Source of the DNA: Adiantum capillus-veneris | Taxonomy: Eukaryota; Streptophyta; Polypodiopsida; Polypodiales; Pteridaceae | DNA: 64,000 bases | NCBI GenBank assembly: GCA_014529385.2 | Contig: CM043954.1 | Location: forward strand, 99,891,747-99,955,746 | Reading direction: 5' to 3' | In this document: positions 44,190 to 54,840 of the stretch, one piece after another | Layout: each line of letters starts with the position of its first letter | How positions within the stretch are numbered: the stretch's first letter is position 1 | Notes under the pieces: model-generated | What the model was told of the DNA's origin: nothing | Databases searched by the model: none | The model's input: the letters and a program-made list of their open reading frames with translations, nothing else | Program-made: the position numbers and the translations under genes

Positions 44190-46439
44190 TGGTCCAAGAA
44201 GAAGAAGGAGACTGAGTCTCAAGACAACAAGCCAACATCGGAGGCCAATGTGGCAGGTAAAGTAGAGCAAGATGCTCTAATTCTCTCATTAGACAATGTG
44301 TCTAATTCCTGGATAGTAGATTCTGGGGCTTCATTCCATGCGACACGACACAAGCAACATTTCCAAGATTACACCAAAGGTAATTTTGGGTATGTATACT
44401 TGGGAGATGATGAAGCTTGTGAGATTGTCGGCAAAGGTACAGTTTCTGTCAAAACTGCTAACGGAAATGAATGGAAGCTTAAAGATGTTAGGCATGTTCC
44501 TTCTCTTCGCAAAAATTTGATCTCTACAGGACAATTGGACGATGAAGGTCACAACATTGCATTCAGAAACAAACGGTGGAAGATCTCAAAGGGATCTTTG
44601 GTGGTTGCCAAGGGAGAAAAGGTCGGTACACTTTACTTGTGTATTGTTAGCACGCAACGTTCAGCTTGTGCAATAACTACAGAAGTTGACAGTGCGGTGT
44701 GGCAGTACCGACTTGGACATATGAGTGCCAAAGGAATGCAAATCCTTCAAACAAAGAAGCTTCTACCAGGTTTGAAAGAAGTGGACTTAGAGTTCTGTGA
44801 AGATTGTGTTTATGGTAAACAAAAGAGGGTAAAATTTCAAAAATCAGGAAATGAAAGAAAAAATAAAAAACTTGAGTTGGTTCATTCTGATGTTTGGGGT
44901 CTTGCAAGTACACCATCACTTGGTGGCTCATTGTACTATGTAACATTCATAGACGATGCGACTAGAAAAACATGGGTTTATGTCATGAAGAATAAATCCG
45001 ATGTATTTTCCATATTTCAAAGGTGGAAAGCCTTTGTGGAGAATGAAACAGGTACCAAGGTTAAATGCCTCAGATCCGACAATGGAGGTGAATATTGTAG
45101 CCAAGCTTTTGAAAGCTTTTGTGCTAGCAATGGCATTCGGAGGCAAAGTACAACCCCAAGGACACCTCAAAAAAATGGGATTTCGGAAAGGATGAACAGG
45201 ACAATCATGGAGCGAGCACGAAGCATGCGGCTACATGCAGGCCTACCGCTTGAGCTTTGGGCGGAAGCTGTAAGTACGTCTGTGTACTTAATCAATCGGT
45301 CACCCTCAACGGCATTGGATGGGGGAGTTCCAGAAGAGGCACGGACAGGTAAACCCGTGAATTATGCATTTCTCAAAGTGTTTGGGTGTGAGGCTTTCAT
45401 GCACATAGATAGAAGCTTAAGATCAAAGCTAGATGTAAAGTCCAAAAAGTGTTTCTTCATTGGCTATGGAGAAGGTGACTTTGGGTATCGCCTATGGAAT
45501 CGTGAAGATGGTAAAATCTTAAGGAGTAGGGATGTAATTTTTAACGAACAAAATATGTACAAAGATTACTTGGAAAGAAAACAAACAAAAGAAACAGGTG
45601 ATGAGTACATGGAGCTTGAGGACGGTGAAGACTCAAGGACTGCAAACGGTGACAATGTGCAACAACATCAACCGAATGAGGAGCCTCAACCTATTCCCCG
45701 AAGATCTACAAGAGAAATTAGACCTCCAGAAAGGTTTGTTCCTTCCTTCAACCATCTCTTGATCTCAGATTCTGGAGAGCCGGAATCATACAAAGAAGCT
45801 ATGCAACATGAATCCAAAGAAGAATGGACGAAGAGCATGCAAGTGGAGATGGACTCACTACATCACAACCAAACATGGGAGTTGGTTGAGTTGCCTAAAG
45901 GTAAACGGGCACTTCAAAACAAATGGGCGTACAAGGTGAAGGAAGAAGAAGGTGGGAAGAAAAGGTACAAGTCTAGGCTTGTGGTAAAAGGTTTTTCTCA
46001 AAAGAAAGGTATTCACTTCAATGAAATATTTTCTCCTGTTGTAAAAATGAACTCAATTAGGCTTGTCTTAAGCCTTGTGGCTGCTCATGATCTAAATCTC
46101 GAGCAAATAGATGTAAATACGGCATTCCCTCATGGTGACTTAGAGGAGGAAGTCTACATGCTTCAACCAAAGGGGTATGAAGTAAAATGTAAGGAGAAAA
46201 TGGTTTGCAGATTAAAGAAGAGCTTGTATGGTTTAAAACAAGCATCAAGACAATGGTACTTGAAGTTTGATCGATGGATGTTGGATCATGGATTCAAAAG
46301 ATGCAACTCGGATCACTACGTCTACACGAAGAATTTGAGAGATGGAAAATTCATCATCCTAATGTTGTATGTTGATGGCATGTTGATTGCAAGTGATAAC
46401 ATGCAGGACATCAAAGACCTAAAAGAGGAGCTGTCTTAA
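44190..46439 (+). CDS. pol: Copia D pol: protease, integrase, reverse transcriptase
   Basis: It continues the gag frame; the first ATG is at 44250. Protease WIVDSGASFHA is at about residue 21. The integrase zinc region has GHMSAKGMQIL and CEDCVYGKQK; the core has HSDVWG, RSDNGGEY and NGISERMNRT (D, D, E). The reverse transcriptase runs from NQTWELVELPKGKRAL through DVNTAFPHGDLEEEVYM and SLYGLKQASRQWY to LMLYVDGMLIAS. The catalytic YVDD is YVDG here, so the second aspartate is lost and the enzyme should be inactive. The frame ends in TAA at 46437 and continues open in phase. Confidence 0.9.
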   Translation, partial: WSKKKKETESQDNKPTSEANVAGKVEQDALILSLDNVSNSWIVDSGASFHATRHKQHFQDYTKGNFGYVYLGDDEACEIVGKGTVSVKTANGNEWKLKDVRHVPSLRKNLISTGQLDDEGHNIAFRNKRWKISKGSLVVAKGEKVGTLYLCIVSTQRSACAITTEVDSAVWQYRLGHMSAKGMQILQTKKLLPGLKEVDLEFCEDCVYGKQKRVKFQKSGNERKNKKLELVHSDVWGLASTPSLGGSLYYVTFIDDATRKTWVYVMKNKSDVFSIFQRWKAFVENETGTKVKCLRSDNGGEYCSQAFESFCASNGIRRQSTTPRTPQKNGISERMNRTIMERARSMRLHAGLPLELWAEAVSTSVYLINRSPSTALDGGVPEEARTGKPVNYAFLKVFGCEAFMHIDRSLRSKLDVKSKKCFFIGYGEGDFGYRLWNREDGKILRSRDVIFNEQNMYKDYLERKQTKETGDEYMELEDGEDSRTANGDNVQQHQPNEEPQPIPRRSTREIRPPERFVPSFNHLLISDSGEPESYKEAMQHESKEEWTKSMQVEMDSLHHNQTWELVELPKGKRALQNKWAYKVKEEEGGKKRYKSRLVVKGFSQKKGIHFNEIFSPVVKMNSIRLVLSLVAAHDLNLEQIDVNTAFPHGDLEEEVYMLQPKGYEVKCKEKMVCRLKKSLYGLKQASRQWYLKFDRWMLDHGFKRCNSDHYVYTKNLRDGKFIILMLYVDGMLIASDNMQDIKDLKEELS

Positions 46440-47310
46440 TCTTTTTCAATGAAAGATTTAGGTGCTGCAAAGAGGATACTTTGTATGAAAATATCAAGGG
46501 ATAGGACGAAGAAGACAATAAAGCTATCTCAAGAAGATTACATCAAGAAGGTACTAGAAAGGTTTGCAATGCAAAATGCAAAACGAGTTTCTACACCTTT
46601 GGATGGTCATCTTAAACTAACGAAGGATATGTGTCCAAAGACACAAGAGAAGATAGCCTATATGTCTAAAGTTCCATATGCTGCAGCGGTAGGTTCTCTA
46701 ATGTATGTTGTGGTCTGGACAAGGCCAGACATTGCACATGCAGTGGGAGTTGTGAGTAAGTTCATGGACAACCCAGGTAAAGAGCATTGGCAAGCTGTGA
46801 AGTGGATACTTAGGTATCTAAAAGGGACAACAACAAATGCTTTGTATTTTGGAGGACCTGATATTTTTCTAGAAGGGTATGCTGATGCAGATATGGCAGG
46901 TGACAAAGATACTCGAAGGAGAACTACTGGCTATGTGTTCATGGTTGGAGGCACAGTAGTAAGCTGGGCTTCAAAGCTGCAGAAAGTGGTTTCACTTTCT
47001 ACCACGGAAGCAGAGTATGTAGCAATTGTGGAGGCAAGCAAAGAAATTCTGTGGCTTCACAGATTCTTAGAAGATCTTGGATTCAAACAAGACAATTGTG
47101 TCTTGTACAGTGATAGAAAAAGCGCTATCCATCTTGCGAAGAACTCAGCCTTTCATTCAAAGAACTCACTTCATATGCACTCTTTTGGAAGAGGGACAGC
47201 TAAAGCTAGGAAAGGTGCATACAAGTGAAAATCCTCCAGACATGTTTACAAAGGTGGTCAACAAGGAGAAGTTGAGCTTTTGCTCATCTTCAATCGGCAT
47301 TCAAGGATAA
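46440..47310 (+). CDS. pol: Copia D pol end: RT C-terminus and RNase H
   Basis: After the TAA, the same frame gives SMKDLGAAKRILCMKISRD, ARPDIAHAVG-like WTRPDIAHAVGVVSKFMDNP, RYLKGTTTNALYFGG, then RNase H GYADADMAGDKDTRRRTTGY and SLSTTEAEYVAIVEASKE. Near 47155 the expected RTKHIDVRYHF segment is missing: AFHSK is followed by sequence that continues in another frame as HFICTLLEEGQLKLGKV ... NPPDMFTKVVNKEKL to 47310. A deletion of about 20-25 bases with a frameshift is inferred. Confidence 0.88.
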
Positions 47311-47360
47311 GAAGCCAGGATGGAAAGCAGTCACAGGTTTGGTTTGGAGATCAGTCTCCA

Positions 47361-47370
47361 AGTGGGAGAT
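47361..47370 (+). promoter_or_regulatory. Copia D polypurine tract
   Basis: AGTGGGAGAT, directly before the TGTTAAG start of the right LTR. Confidence 0.8.
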
Positions 47371-48001
47371 TGTTAAGTATGGAGCCTGATTTACCCATGT
47401 AATTTTTTGTGGTAAAAGCACACATTTGTAAGGCCCCCATTATGAGGAGAAGCCATCATGCGTGAAGGTAAATCACTCACCGGAAACCAAAATTTTCACA
47501 GTAAAAAATTAGGGGCAACTTTAGGGGCCTCGAGGGCGGAAGCCCCCGAGACTTTTTTTTTCCCTCGTCAGAATATTATGGCCGGACGGCGGCCGGAGAG
47601 TGGTCGGAAAATAACCGGTCGGTTGGCCGGTGGCCGGTGGTCGGAAGTCAATGGCCGGTGGTCGAATTCAAAAGCGGACTTGTCTTCTCAAGGGCGGCCA
47701 CACATGGGAGGATTGGAGGGTCCGATTTGGACTTATTCACACAAGGGCGGCTACACATGGTTGCCTCTCATAAGAGAGGGGAACCCTTTTGGCCTATAAA
47801 AGGAGGCCATTTCTACACACATTTCATAGTGTGAAGTTGATGCAACAAGGTGAGTGTGAGGTGGTGAGAGTGAAGCAAGGCGGGAGATCTATTAAGGGTT
47901 TAATCCCTTTGTAAACTACTTCTTCTTTTGAAGTGCTAAAGCCATTGAGTGGATGCTTTCCCATGGACATAGCCCACATTGGGTGAAGCACGTAAATCGT
48001 G

Positions 48002-48083
<82 letters not shown>

Positions 48084-48174
48084 CTACTCTATAATCTCTT
48101 GTGTGTGAAATCTATCTCTTTTCCATTAAGTAATCTACTCAAAAATCTATTTTGCTACGTCTTATTTCCTAACA
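47371..48174 (+). repeat. Right LTR of copia D
   Basis: It has the same organisation as the left LTR, with TATA at 47795 and a longer (CT)n at about 48006-48080. One base change (CTCGAGGGC) weakens the GC hairpin. Confidence 0.93.
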
Positions 48175-48340
48175 TTGTTTTGGTGTTGAACAACCCTCTC
48201 TTCTATTCCTTGCAATTAATGGTATTCGAGCCACAAGTACAATAGCTTGAGTGCTTTTTCTAAAGGGGTAAAGAGGAGTAGCAACTAGGGCTTGAAGTGC
48301 CAAAGTAAACCTAAAAAGTTTACACCTAAAAGTTGTTAGA

Positions 48341-49850
48341 ATGTCTAACAATAGTAAAGAGAGTGAAATTAATGTTGATAACTTTGATTTTGCTAATGAG
48401 CAGGCTACTAATGATGCCCTGATTCTTGTTAACTATCTTGTTTCTAGGCTTCAACAAGCCATGGGAAATCCGTCCCTCCAAAGTGAAGTGCAACAGTAGA
48501 TTTGTGCTCATGGGATTGTCCAAGATCCCCACCATGATAAGAGAGCACCTAGGAAGCCTCCTTGCGAGACTTCCAAAAGAGGTCTCTCTCCGATTCGGGA
48601 AGAAGAAGAGGATCCATATGAAGGGCTCAAAAATTTTCTCCTTGATGACGTGTCTTGTTCTCAAAGGAGAATTCAAGAGCCCCCACCAAAGGAACGAGAA
48701 AGAAGTGAGTCTCCTGCCACCTCGATCAAGGGAGATGGCTCCACGAAGACGGCGAGATAAATGTTCTCCATCACCTCCAAAACGGAGAAGACCATCGCAT
48801 GCTTCTCCACACCATAATTCAAAGATAGATGACAGAAAGCAAGAGAAGAAAAAGGTGAGAAATAGGACACTCTCTTCTCCATATTCTTCATCCTCTTCCT
48901 CTTATAAAAGTGATGGTGAAGACAAAGAATATCAAGGCAAGAAAGAGGTCACCCTCTTCTCCATCTTCCTCAAATTCTTCACCTTCTAAAGAAAGTGATA
49001 GTACAACCTTTGAACCATCAAAAAGAAGAGGCCATACGAAATCCTATGCCGCGTGGAAGAGGTCGTCCAAGCTCAAGAAGTTCAAAGAGGGAGGGAAGAG
49101 CATCTCTTTACTTACCTACGATGGCACCTTTGGTGCTACGGAAAAAGTCTTGGCCTTTATCCAACAATTCAATGCAGCGTTTGGAGATGAGTGCTTCACG
49201 GAGTCCTCTAAGATACACCATGTAGCTATGCACTTTCAAAAGTCCTCCAGGAAATAGTGGTCTAGCCTACGGCCCAACAGTGAAGCTCCACAAACATGGA
49301 AAGATTTAAGAGCTTCCATTATGAAGGAGTTTTTGGCCACTGAGGCCAAAGATAAAGTACTCACTGAATGGCAAAGCTTGAATCTCTCTCCCTATGAATC
49401 CCTTCACAAATATGTAGACAAGTTTTGGGACCTACAATGCAAAGACACTATCTTCCGAAAGTTGGATTTTGGAGAGAAAAAGCAACAATTTTGTGTGGGA
49501 TTAACTGAAGAAATGGTGGAATATGTCAACTCCCAAAGGCCACGCACCATATCGGTGGTTATACACCATACTATGGTGGCTTCTCGAATCAATTTCCAAA
49601 TGGGGGACTAAAAGAAATTTTAAGCCCACAAAAAACAAGGGTTCCAATGAGCCTAAGGGGAAGGAAAATGTCCAAAAGTCTCATAAGGGCAACTCCAACA
49701 AAGCTAAAGAGAAGGGAGTTTACAAAGGAAAAAATAAACTCTCTCCTGAAGATCTTGAGCGTTATCGCAAGGATAACAATTTTTTCAAGTGCGGCGAGCA
49801 AGGGCACGTGTACCGTGCTTATCCCTGAACCTCCTAGAGTTACCTTGGTC
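48341..49850 (+). pseudogene. gag: Chromovirus gag
   Basis: The start MSNNSKESEINVDNFDFANE at 48341 runs 52 codons to a TAG, then continues in phase (EEEEDPYEGLKNFLLDD). Later frames give a Ser/Lys-rich linker, the capsid domain (LLTYDGTFGATEKVLAFIQQ, TWKDLRASIMKEFL, YESLHKYVDKFWDL), and a damaged zinc knuckle FFKCGEQGHVYRAYP near 49785, in which two of the C/C/H/C ligands are lost. Stops at 48497, 49256 and 49609, together with frameshifts, make it dead. Confidence 0.82.
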
Positions 49851-49891
49851 AAAATCCAAGAGGAGGAGACTCACCACAAAGTATCTCCTCT

Positions 49892-50245
49892 ATGCCATGC
49901 TTGGGGAAGGTAAGAGAACATGATGCTTTTATTCTCTTTGACCCTCGTTCTACTGACAATTTCATATCCACAGAGCTAACCACCAAGCTAGGCATACAAG
50001 TTTACAAGATGGGAGATGTCCTACCCGCAGATGGTGCTTTCAAGGGGCAAGAAGCTTCAATCACTCCCTTAATTGGGAAATTGAGGCTCCATATCCAAAG
50101 CTATGTGGACAAAGAGGACTTCCTTATCTCTCCTCTCAAGCATGAGGATGTAATCCTAGGGGCACCATGGTTTGATCGCATGACTACCAATGTTAAATTC
50201 CCTGAAAGAAGAATCTACTTTAGGTTCAGGGAAAAAGATATGTAA
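49892..50245 (+). pseudogene. Chromovirus protease
   Basis: The 117-residue frame has AFILFDPRSTDNFIS, where the D-S/T-G active site is altered to D-P-R. VILGAPWFDRM and KFPERRIYFRF are the C-terminal signature of gypsy proteases. It was probably fused to gag-pol originally. Confidence 0.78.
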
Positions 50246-50260
50246 ATAGATGCCAAGCAA

Positions 50261-51150
50261 ATGGGTAATATCATACCCATTGTACATACACAAGCTTTCA
50301 ATAAGTCAATAAAGAGCTCTATTTCCATGTACATGATTTTTGTTAAAGATTCTCAAAATGAACATAACATTTTAACAAAAGAAAATAAACACACTCACAA
50401 GGAATTAGAGGTATCCAATTTTCTCAAGGGGTTTCAAGATTTCTTTATTGATGACATCCGTTGTGAGTTACCTCCTAAACGAGGCAATGATGACCATGCA
50501 ATTGAACTTCTTCCATGAAGTTCACCACCTAATAAACCTCCTTATAGATTTTCTCAAGCTCAACAAGAGGAGATTATGCGGCAAGTGGATGAGTTAGTTG
50601 AGAAGGGCATGATTAGGCCTAGCTCCTCTCCATTTTGTTCGAGTCTTGTACTATTAGTGCAAAAGAAAGATGGCGCATATTGTATGTGTGTCGACTATAA
50701 AGCACTAAATAGGATCACTGTCAAGAATAGGTTTCCCGTTCCACGGGTAGAAAACCTATTTAATAAGCTACAAGGGTCCACCTACTTCAGTAGGATTGAC
50801 CTAAAAAGTGGCTATCATCAAATAAGGATAGTTGATCAAGACATTCTAAAGACCACATTTTGCACTACTTTTGGTCTTTTACGAATACATTGTCATGCCT
50901 TTTGGCTTGACCACTGCACCTGCCACATTCAACCGCTTGATGGAGAAGCTATTCAGGCCTCACCGAACCTTTATTGGAGTGTTCTTTGACGATATCATCA
51001 TCTACTCTAATTCATTAGACGAACACAAGTAACACCTTCAGGTAATATTTCAAGTTCTAAGAGAATAAACTTTATGTTAATCGAAAGAAAAGTGAATTTT
51101 TCTTACAAGAGATTCAGTATTTAGGTCACATTATCTCTCAAGATGGCATC
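50261..51150 (+). pseudogene. pol: Chromovirus reverse transcriptase
   Basis: The main frame at 50576-50989 has IMRQVDELVEKGMIRPSSSP, LVQKKDGAYCMCVDYKALN, RITVKNRFPVPRVENLF and FSRIDLKSGYHQIRI. After a frameshift, the next frame gives [20 protein letters not shown] and the catalytic box FFDDIIIYS (about 50985-51010). A TAA at about 51029 and frameshifts break it. The segment before 50576 is the linker from protease with ELPPKRGNDDHAIELLP, typical of gypsy pol. Confidence 0.85.
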
Positions 51151-51153
51151 CAA

Positions 51154-51750
51154 ATGGATCCATCAAAGTTAGAGGTAATAAAAGGATGGCCTAAACCAAG
51201 GAATCTTCATGAACTAAGAAGCTTTATAGGTATGTGTGCATACTATAGACACTTCATAGAAAATTTCTCACCAGTAGCAGGACCATTACATGACCTAACA
51301 AAGAAAAACGTTAGGTTCACATGGTCTGCCAAGGAGAACAATGCTTTTGAAAAGCTATCTCTCAACATGTGCTTACACTAAAGGATCTCTCAAAGACATT
51401 TGAGGTCCAATGTGATGCTTGTGGTGATTTCCTTGGAGTTGTTTTGCTCCAAGAAGGGCATGCCATAGGCTATGAAAGTCGAAGTCTCGACCCTGTTGAG
51501 CAAGCTCTAGGAATATATGAAAAGGAACTCCTTGCAGTTCTACATGCCTTAGACTCATGGAAGTATTGTTTATTGGGGACTCCTTTCATTCTATGAATGG
51601 ATCACCAAAGTCTTAAGTACTTCATGACGCAGACCAAGCTCTCCGACAAACAAATGAGGTGAGAAAATTTCCTTTTGCAATTCCATTTTCATATTGCTCA
51701 CATTTCTTACAAGCATAATCAAGTAGCCAATGCACTCTCAAGACGACCGA
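51154..51750 (+). pseudogene. pol: Chromovirus RT thumb and RNase H
   Basis: Frame 51154-51381 carries LEVIKGWPKPRNLHELRSFI and YYRHFIENFSPVAGPLHDL. A one-base shift leads to 51369-51596 with FEVQCDACGDFLGVVLLQEG and YEKELLAVLHALDSWKYCLL, the gypsy RNase H. A TGA replaces the codon before MDHQSLKYF, and the frame resumes. Confidence 0.85.
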
Positions 51751-52472
51751 GAGTGAATGCGGTTTCCATAGCAACTCACAATGATCTACCTTCTATGATA
51801 GATGAGTATGCTATTGATCCCAATTTTAGAGATGTGATTTCAGCCCTTACACTAGGGAAGAAAGAGGAACCATTTACTTTACAAGATGGTTATCTTCTCT
51901 ATGGAAATAGACTATGCGTTACTAACTCACTCCGTGAGAAAGTAATGTATGAATCTCATGCTCCTTCTTATGCGGGGCATAGAGGGATTTGGTCTACCCT
52001 AAAGGGGATTGAAACATATTTCTATTGGCATACCATGAAAGAAAACATACAAGAGTATGTTTCTAAATGTGTGGTATGCCAAAATACGAATTTTGATAGA
52101 GGGAAGCAACCTGGATTGCTTCAACCTTTTCCAATCCCTAATTCACCATGGGAGAGCATATCCATGGATTTTATCTTTGGATTGCCTAAGTCTATCCATG
52201 GAGATAGAGAAATATGGACAATAGTAGACAAGTTCAATAAACAAGCTCATTTCATACCTGTCAAAAAGACTATCAAACCCCATCAAATGGCAACCCTCTT
52301 CATTTCACAAATCTTCAAGTACCATGGCTTTCCAATGTCCATAGTGTCGGATAGAGATCGTAGAATGACTAGTAATTTCTGGAAGGGTCTCTTTGAGAAT
52401 TTAGGAACAAGGCTAAACTTCTCTTTGGCCTATCACCCACAAATGGACACCAAAAGTACTATGCTAAGTTAG
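51675..52472 (+). pseudogene. pol: Chromovirus integrase, core truncated
   Basis: The 265-residue frame has the RNase H end HNQVANALSRRPRVN and the HHCC zinc domain (HAPSYAGHRG ... CVVCQ). In the core it has the first Asp in SMDFIFGLPKS and the second in SIVSDRDRRMTSNFWK. The text then jumps from AYHPQMD to TKSTMLS. The reversed copy at 60462-63190 still has the intervening DGQSEVAN segment, so the third catalytic residue (Glu) and about 400 bases have been deleted here. Confidence 0.85.
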
Positions 52473-52519
52473 CAAAAAGGTACTATGATCCCTTCCAGAT
52501 TCTTAGGCCAATCAATGAG

Positions 52520-52819
52520 ATGGCATATCAACTCAAGTTGCCCAGCCATTGGCTCATACACAATTCTTTTCATGTGAGCCTATTAAAGCCTTACAAAGGA
52601 GAGCCACCTCAAGAACCAACTATTGAAGACCCACTGGAGATTGAGGACCAAGAAGAGGTGTTGCAGCACAAATCCATCCTCCGACATGAAGACAAGGTAC
52701 TAAGAGGCGGTAAGACTATCCGAGGATATCTTATTAAGTTTAAGAATTATCCTTTTGAAGATGCTAGATGGATGCAAGGCATACAATTAAAGGATAACCT
52801 AAACCTTGTCAATGATTAA
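52520..52819 (+). pseudogene. pol: Chromovirus integrase C-terminus with chromodomain
   Basis: The frame has SHWLIHNSFHVSLLKPYKG (the usual module after integrase in gypsy elements), an acidic linker, then ILRHEDKVLRGGKTIRGYLI and FKNYPFEDARWM. This is a chromodomain with the W of the aromatic cage and marks the element as a chromovirus. Such domains bind histone marks and steer integration. The frame is cut off from the core by the deletion and stop upstream. Confidence 0.83.
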
Positions 52820-53177
52820 AATGCTTCCCAAGAGTAGGCAAATGTACAAATGTTAATAATGAACAAAGTTTTTGTCTTATAAGACTCTCTTTTTCTTTAT
52901 TGCGCACAAATGTGAAGTAATATGCATGCTTAGATCAAGTTTGCGGAGACGACGTCTCCCAAACACCAAGTAGAGCTTGTCACTTTCCTATGGAGGAATT
53001 ATAGGTATAATGTGTAGACATTCTTGTTGTAGCTTAGGCTCTCAAGTGCCAAATGGACTAGTCATCCATTTTAGAACGATGTCGTAGGGTAACATAGGGA
53101 TCCTCTACCCACTAGGAAAAGGACTAATGAATATGCTTTATCTTCTCTACCCCATAGTCGAGGAAGACTATGATTTC
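52820..53177. other. Chromovirus 3' untranslated region
   Basis: Non-coding sequence between pol and the polypurine tract. The reversed fragment has a matching region at about 61185-61520 (for example AAACACCAAGTAGAG). Confidence 0.7.
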
Positions 53178-53190
53178 AAGACAGGGGTAA
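53178..53190 (+). promoter_or_regulatory. Chromovirus polypurine tract
   Basis: AAGACAGGGGTAA, directly before TGTCATAATAAC. Confidence 0.75.
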
Positions 53191-54090
53191 TGTCATAATA
53201 ACTAATATCTAATTCTCCTAAATGATTTTCTCATGTTAAACTGATCATTTAATATTGGGAAGTGACAGGGGAGAAAAAGCTAGAATATTGGTTAAGCTGG
53301 CAGACCGGCCACTATAGGGATCCAAAGGAGAGAAAATAGGGATCAAAAGGAGGGGACATCTGCAAAAGAGCAATGTGCAACAATGGGCTTAAAAGACCCT
53401 AAGGTTCAGCCCATTAAGACTTCCAAAATGCTAAGGTTCCAAAATTCAAAGGTTGTGTCCAATGGTCAAAAGCCTAGGAAATTGGATGCGTTGCGTGTGT
53501 TCCAAAAAGTCTTCACAAATTCCTACATAGGATGGGGTGAGCCCAAGAAGTAGGGGATGAGAGAGAAACACACACACACACACTCACAAGCTTCCTTTGT
53601 ACACAAGGGGAAAGAGGGACACATGTCAGCTCCCTAGACCAGATGCCCACAAGGTCTACTCAAATCATATTGGATGGCCTTGGAGGTGGACCAATGAGAA
53701 TTAGGCTAGAGTAAATCTTGTTTAATTAATTTAAAAACACTTAATAAAATAACCAATAAGAATTAAGCTCTCCAAAATACTACTGGACAGTCTCCTAAGG
53801 GGTCCAATGAGCATACAACATCCCAATGGTTTGCCTGATTCCTATTGGCCAAGAGATAAAGGGGTCTAGTGAGATTTTGATTGCATTTATTAATTACCTA
53901 AAGCTCTCACAAAAGGGAAAAGGGGGACACATGTCAGAAGACTATCACTTATGCTCCTGAAATCCTATTGGATAACCTAGGAGAGGTCCAATGAGGTGCT
54001 AGCAAGAGGGGTCAACCAAGAGAGAGAGGGGGCTGATTTTTCAAAGGCAATTATCCACACACATGCACACAAGCTCATGTGTAGAGTAAG

Positions 54091-54172
<82 letters not shown>

Positions 54173-54833
54173 AAGCTTTAATGGAAAGCTTATCACCTAC
54201 TCCAAGCTTGTGAGAAGGGAGGCCTACACCAACAACTCTTGGATTTGTGATGCAAATCCAACCAAGAGCCAAGATTCAATGCATGCTCATCTCCTCTACC
54301 ATGCTAAATACTGAGCTAAGCTATGCTAATATGAGTGATTATGTGAGGAGATGTACATCTTTCTTGTAAGACTACTCCTTCTTTCTCTCAATATACTCTC
54401 ATACCCCACTAGCTCTCACCATCTTTGAAGGTGTGTGAGTTCTTGGGTCTGAGACCGTGAGGGAATTGATGTTGTGTTTGATATGTGTTTTTCTTAGTGC
54501 TTGAAGTTTCCATCTTCATTGCACTATCTAGTATTGAAGGAAAACAAAGAATTGTATTGTAAAATGTCTCTCTTGATGGGAGAAACCATAATACAAAGCC
54601 TTTTGGAGGGGGGACCGGCTCCATGAAAATCCAGTCCTCAACCGTTGTCAATTGCTTAATTTCTCTCTCTTTTGAAGTATTGTTCATGCTATCTAGCTAG
54701 GTGTTATGCTTTTTGTTGCTCTCTCCACCCAAGCACTCTTGTTATTCTCATTAGGAATCTATTCTAATGAAATGATCACTATGTTCATGCTATTTTCCGC
54801 TACACACAAGTTACTAGGCCATTAAATGTTACA
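53191..54833 (+). repeat. Right LTR of the chromovirus
   Basis: It matches the left LTR but carries an extra insertion of about 180 bases (54552-54732) between CAAAGAA and GCACTCTTG. It has (CA)n at 53568 and a longer (CT)n at 54093-54168. Confidence 0.92.
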
Positions 54834-54840
54834 TTAACTT

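Larger units (their letters stand above)
42612..48174 (+). mobile_element. Copia element D, nearly complete, nested in the chromovirus
   Basis: The LTRs are 42612-43390 and 47371-48174 (TGTTA...AACA), flanked by TTGTT on both sides (42607-42611 and 48175-48179). A primer site, one long gag-pol frame with two stops, and a polypurine tract are present. It interrupts the chromovirus leader between its primer site and gag. The LTRs differ by a number of substitutions and by CT-array length, so it is not very recent. Confidence 0.95.
40928..54833 (+). mobile_element. Ty3-gypsy chromovirus inserted in the hAT element
   Basis: The LTRs are 40928-42355 and 53191-54833, with 5-bp duplication TTAAC, an initiator-Met primer site and a polypurine tract. 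Gag, protease, RT, RNase H, integrase and a C-terminal chromodomain are in standard gypsy order. It is split by copia D (42612-48174); without that it is about 8.3 kb. Stops, frameshifts and an integrase deletion make it inactive. Confidence 0.93.
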
